Shown here: positions 6,145 through 6,544 of the stretch, piece by piece
Layout: every line of letters begins with the position of its first letter
How positions within the stretch are numbered: position 1 is the stretch's first letter
From: an uncultured Lachnospiraceae bacterium
GTDB lineage: Bacteria; Bacillota; Clostridia; Lachnospirales; Lachnospiraceae
Direction of reading: 5' to 3'
Assembly (NCBI GenBank): GCA_945827765.1
Contig: CALZPS010000090.1
Location: 1-6,544, forward strand
DNA: 6,544 nt
Notes under the pieces: model-generated
Database searches by the model: none
What the model was told of the DNA's origin: nothing
Seen by the model: only the letters and a program-made list of their open reading frames with translations
Program-made: the position numbers and the translations under genes

Positions 6145-6288
6145 AAACACCACTCCCCTTTTCTTGTTTTCATAATTCTAAACTTTCCTTCTGTTTTTTT
6201 CTATTGCCCTTAGGGATAGTAGTGTAAACAACAGCAAAATCGGAGGGGTAGTTTTAGGATAGGCAGCCCTACACCGTTTTTAATCCGA
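6145..6288. promoter_or_regulatory. Divergent intergenic region with TTAGG(G)ATAG direct repeats
   Basis: This region separates the leftward surface unit from the rightward gene. It holds the SD of the small gene (6160-6153), a 9-bp palindrome CCCTTAGGG (6207-6215), and two near-identical same-orientation motifs, TTAGGGATAG (6210-6219) and TTAGGATAG (6254-6262), about 44 bases apart. For the leftward unit the best promoter I can find is TTTACA (6228-6223), N17, AATAGA (6205-6200), whose -10 is poor; the first motif lies in that spacer. Such a weak promoter with repeats would suit an activator or repressor, but no factor can be named. Confidence 0.35.
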
Positions 6289-6317
6289 TTGAAAATTTGT
6301 AGAAAATGCTATAAAAT
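6289..6317 (+). promoter_or_regulatory. Promoter of the rightward membrane protein gene
   Basis: TTGAAA (6289-6294), 17 bases, TAAAAT (6312-6317). The overlapping TGCTATAAA (6308-6315... one register earlier) also gives an extended -10. The leader to the start codon at 6349 is about 25 bases, with the SD AAGGAG at 6334-6339. Confidence 0.7.
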
Positions 6318-6348
6318 AAGTTCAAACGCAAAAAAGGAGACGAATGAA

Positions 6349-6544
6349 ATGAAAAATACGGGAGACTTGATTGCTCTTTCCAAACCACATACTACCCTTA
6401 AGACTAACCTGCAGTGTAGTCTGATTATTGCATTATGTTTCCTTTGGACATCAACTGGCTATTTGACCTGGCTTTACCATTTAATGGATTTTGCCGAGTC
6501 GCCCTCTGTGGATTTTCTCACAGAGGTAATAGGATATATATTTC
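6349..6544 (+). CDS. Membrane protein, N-terminal part (runs off the window)
   Basis: ATG at 6349 follows AAGGAG (6334-6339) by nine bases and stays open for 65 codons to the window edge. The visible part has a short polar N-terminus (MKNTGDLIALSKPHTTLKTN), a first membrane span around residues 23-42 (LIIALCFLWTSTGYLTWLY), an acidic loop (DFAESPSVDF) and the start of a second hydrophobic stretch. It therefore looks like a polytopic membrane protein. The layout is reminiscent of transporters of the MFS type, or of regulators that carry such a membrane domain ahead of a LuxR helix-turn-helix, but too little is visible to decide. It is transcribed divergently from the surface unit and could regulate it if it is a regulator. 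An ATG at 6344 is closer to the SD but stops after two codons. Confidence 0.75.
   Translation, partial: MKNTGDLIALSKPHTTLKTNLQCSLIIALCFLWTSTGYLTWLYHLMDFAESPSVDFLTEVIGYIF

Noticed and set aside
6108..6173. 21-codon minus-strand frame (starts MKTRKGEWC) overlapping the small membrane gene
   Set aside because: It has only a weak purine-rich stretch upstream and overlaps in another frame a gene with a better SD and an ATGA junction; a leader peptide cannot be excluded but is not supported.
6344..6352. Two-codon ATG-AAA-TGA frame overlapping the start of the rightward gene
   Set aside because: Most likely a by-product of an ATG-rich start region; the SD spacing of nine bases to 6349 is adequate, and nothing else supports a regulatory mini-frame.

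Overview
The window reads as the end of a contig from an anaerobic, Gram-positive-type Firmicute, most likely a member of the Clostridia. The pointers are strong AGGAGG-type ribosome binding sites, a csoR-copA-copZ copper operon with CsoR boxes, and a large surface protein with an SPQTG sorting signal, a form of LPXTG that is common in Clostridia. This placement is an inference; no rRNA or tRNA gene is present. The first 45 bases are not genomic: they match the Illumina Nextera i7 adapter, including what looks like an index, so biological sequence starts at 46.

Layout. 46-209 (+) is the open C-terminal end of an unidentified gene whose stop codon lies inside a 20-bp perfect inverted repeat (195-236). 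That repeat probably terminates the converging copper operon. 3229 down to 297 (-) is the copper operon: a consensus TTGACA-N17-TATAAT promoter with one CsoR box filling the spacer and a second over the expected transcription start, then csoR, then copA. The copA frame continues without a stop into a C-terminal CopZ-like metallochaperone domain, which keeps its own Shine-Dalgarno sequence and Met-Met start. One mRNA may therefore give both a CopA-CopZ fusion and free CopZ. CsoR would release the promoter when it binds Cu(I), and the ATPase would export Cu(I) delivered by the chaperone domain.

3236-3272 holds a rho-independent terminator for the next minus-strand unit. That unit (6144 down to 3290) has two genes: a 49-residue single-span membrane protein, and a 902-residue secreted protein anchored to the wall by sortase. 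Their stop and start codons overlap as ATGA, so translation is probably coupled. The surface protein has a signal peptide, a Gly/Pro/Asn linker, a duplicated domain of about 115 residues, an Ig-like module and an SPQTG-hydrophobic-RKKR tail. Its function is unknown.

6145-6348 is a divergent intergenic region with a good rightward promoter and two near-identical TTAGG(G)ATAG motifs. At 6349 a membrane protein gene begins on the plus strand and runs off the window. The copper operon is well understood; the least described parts are the small coupled membrane gene with its surface protein partner and the in-frame copA/copZ junction.
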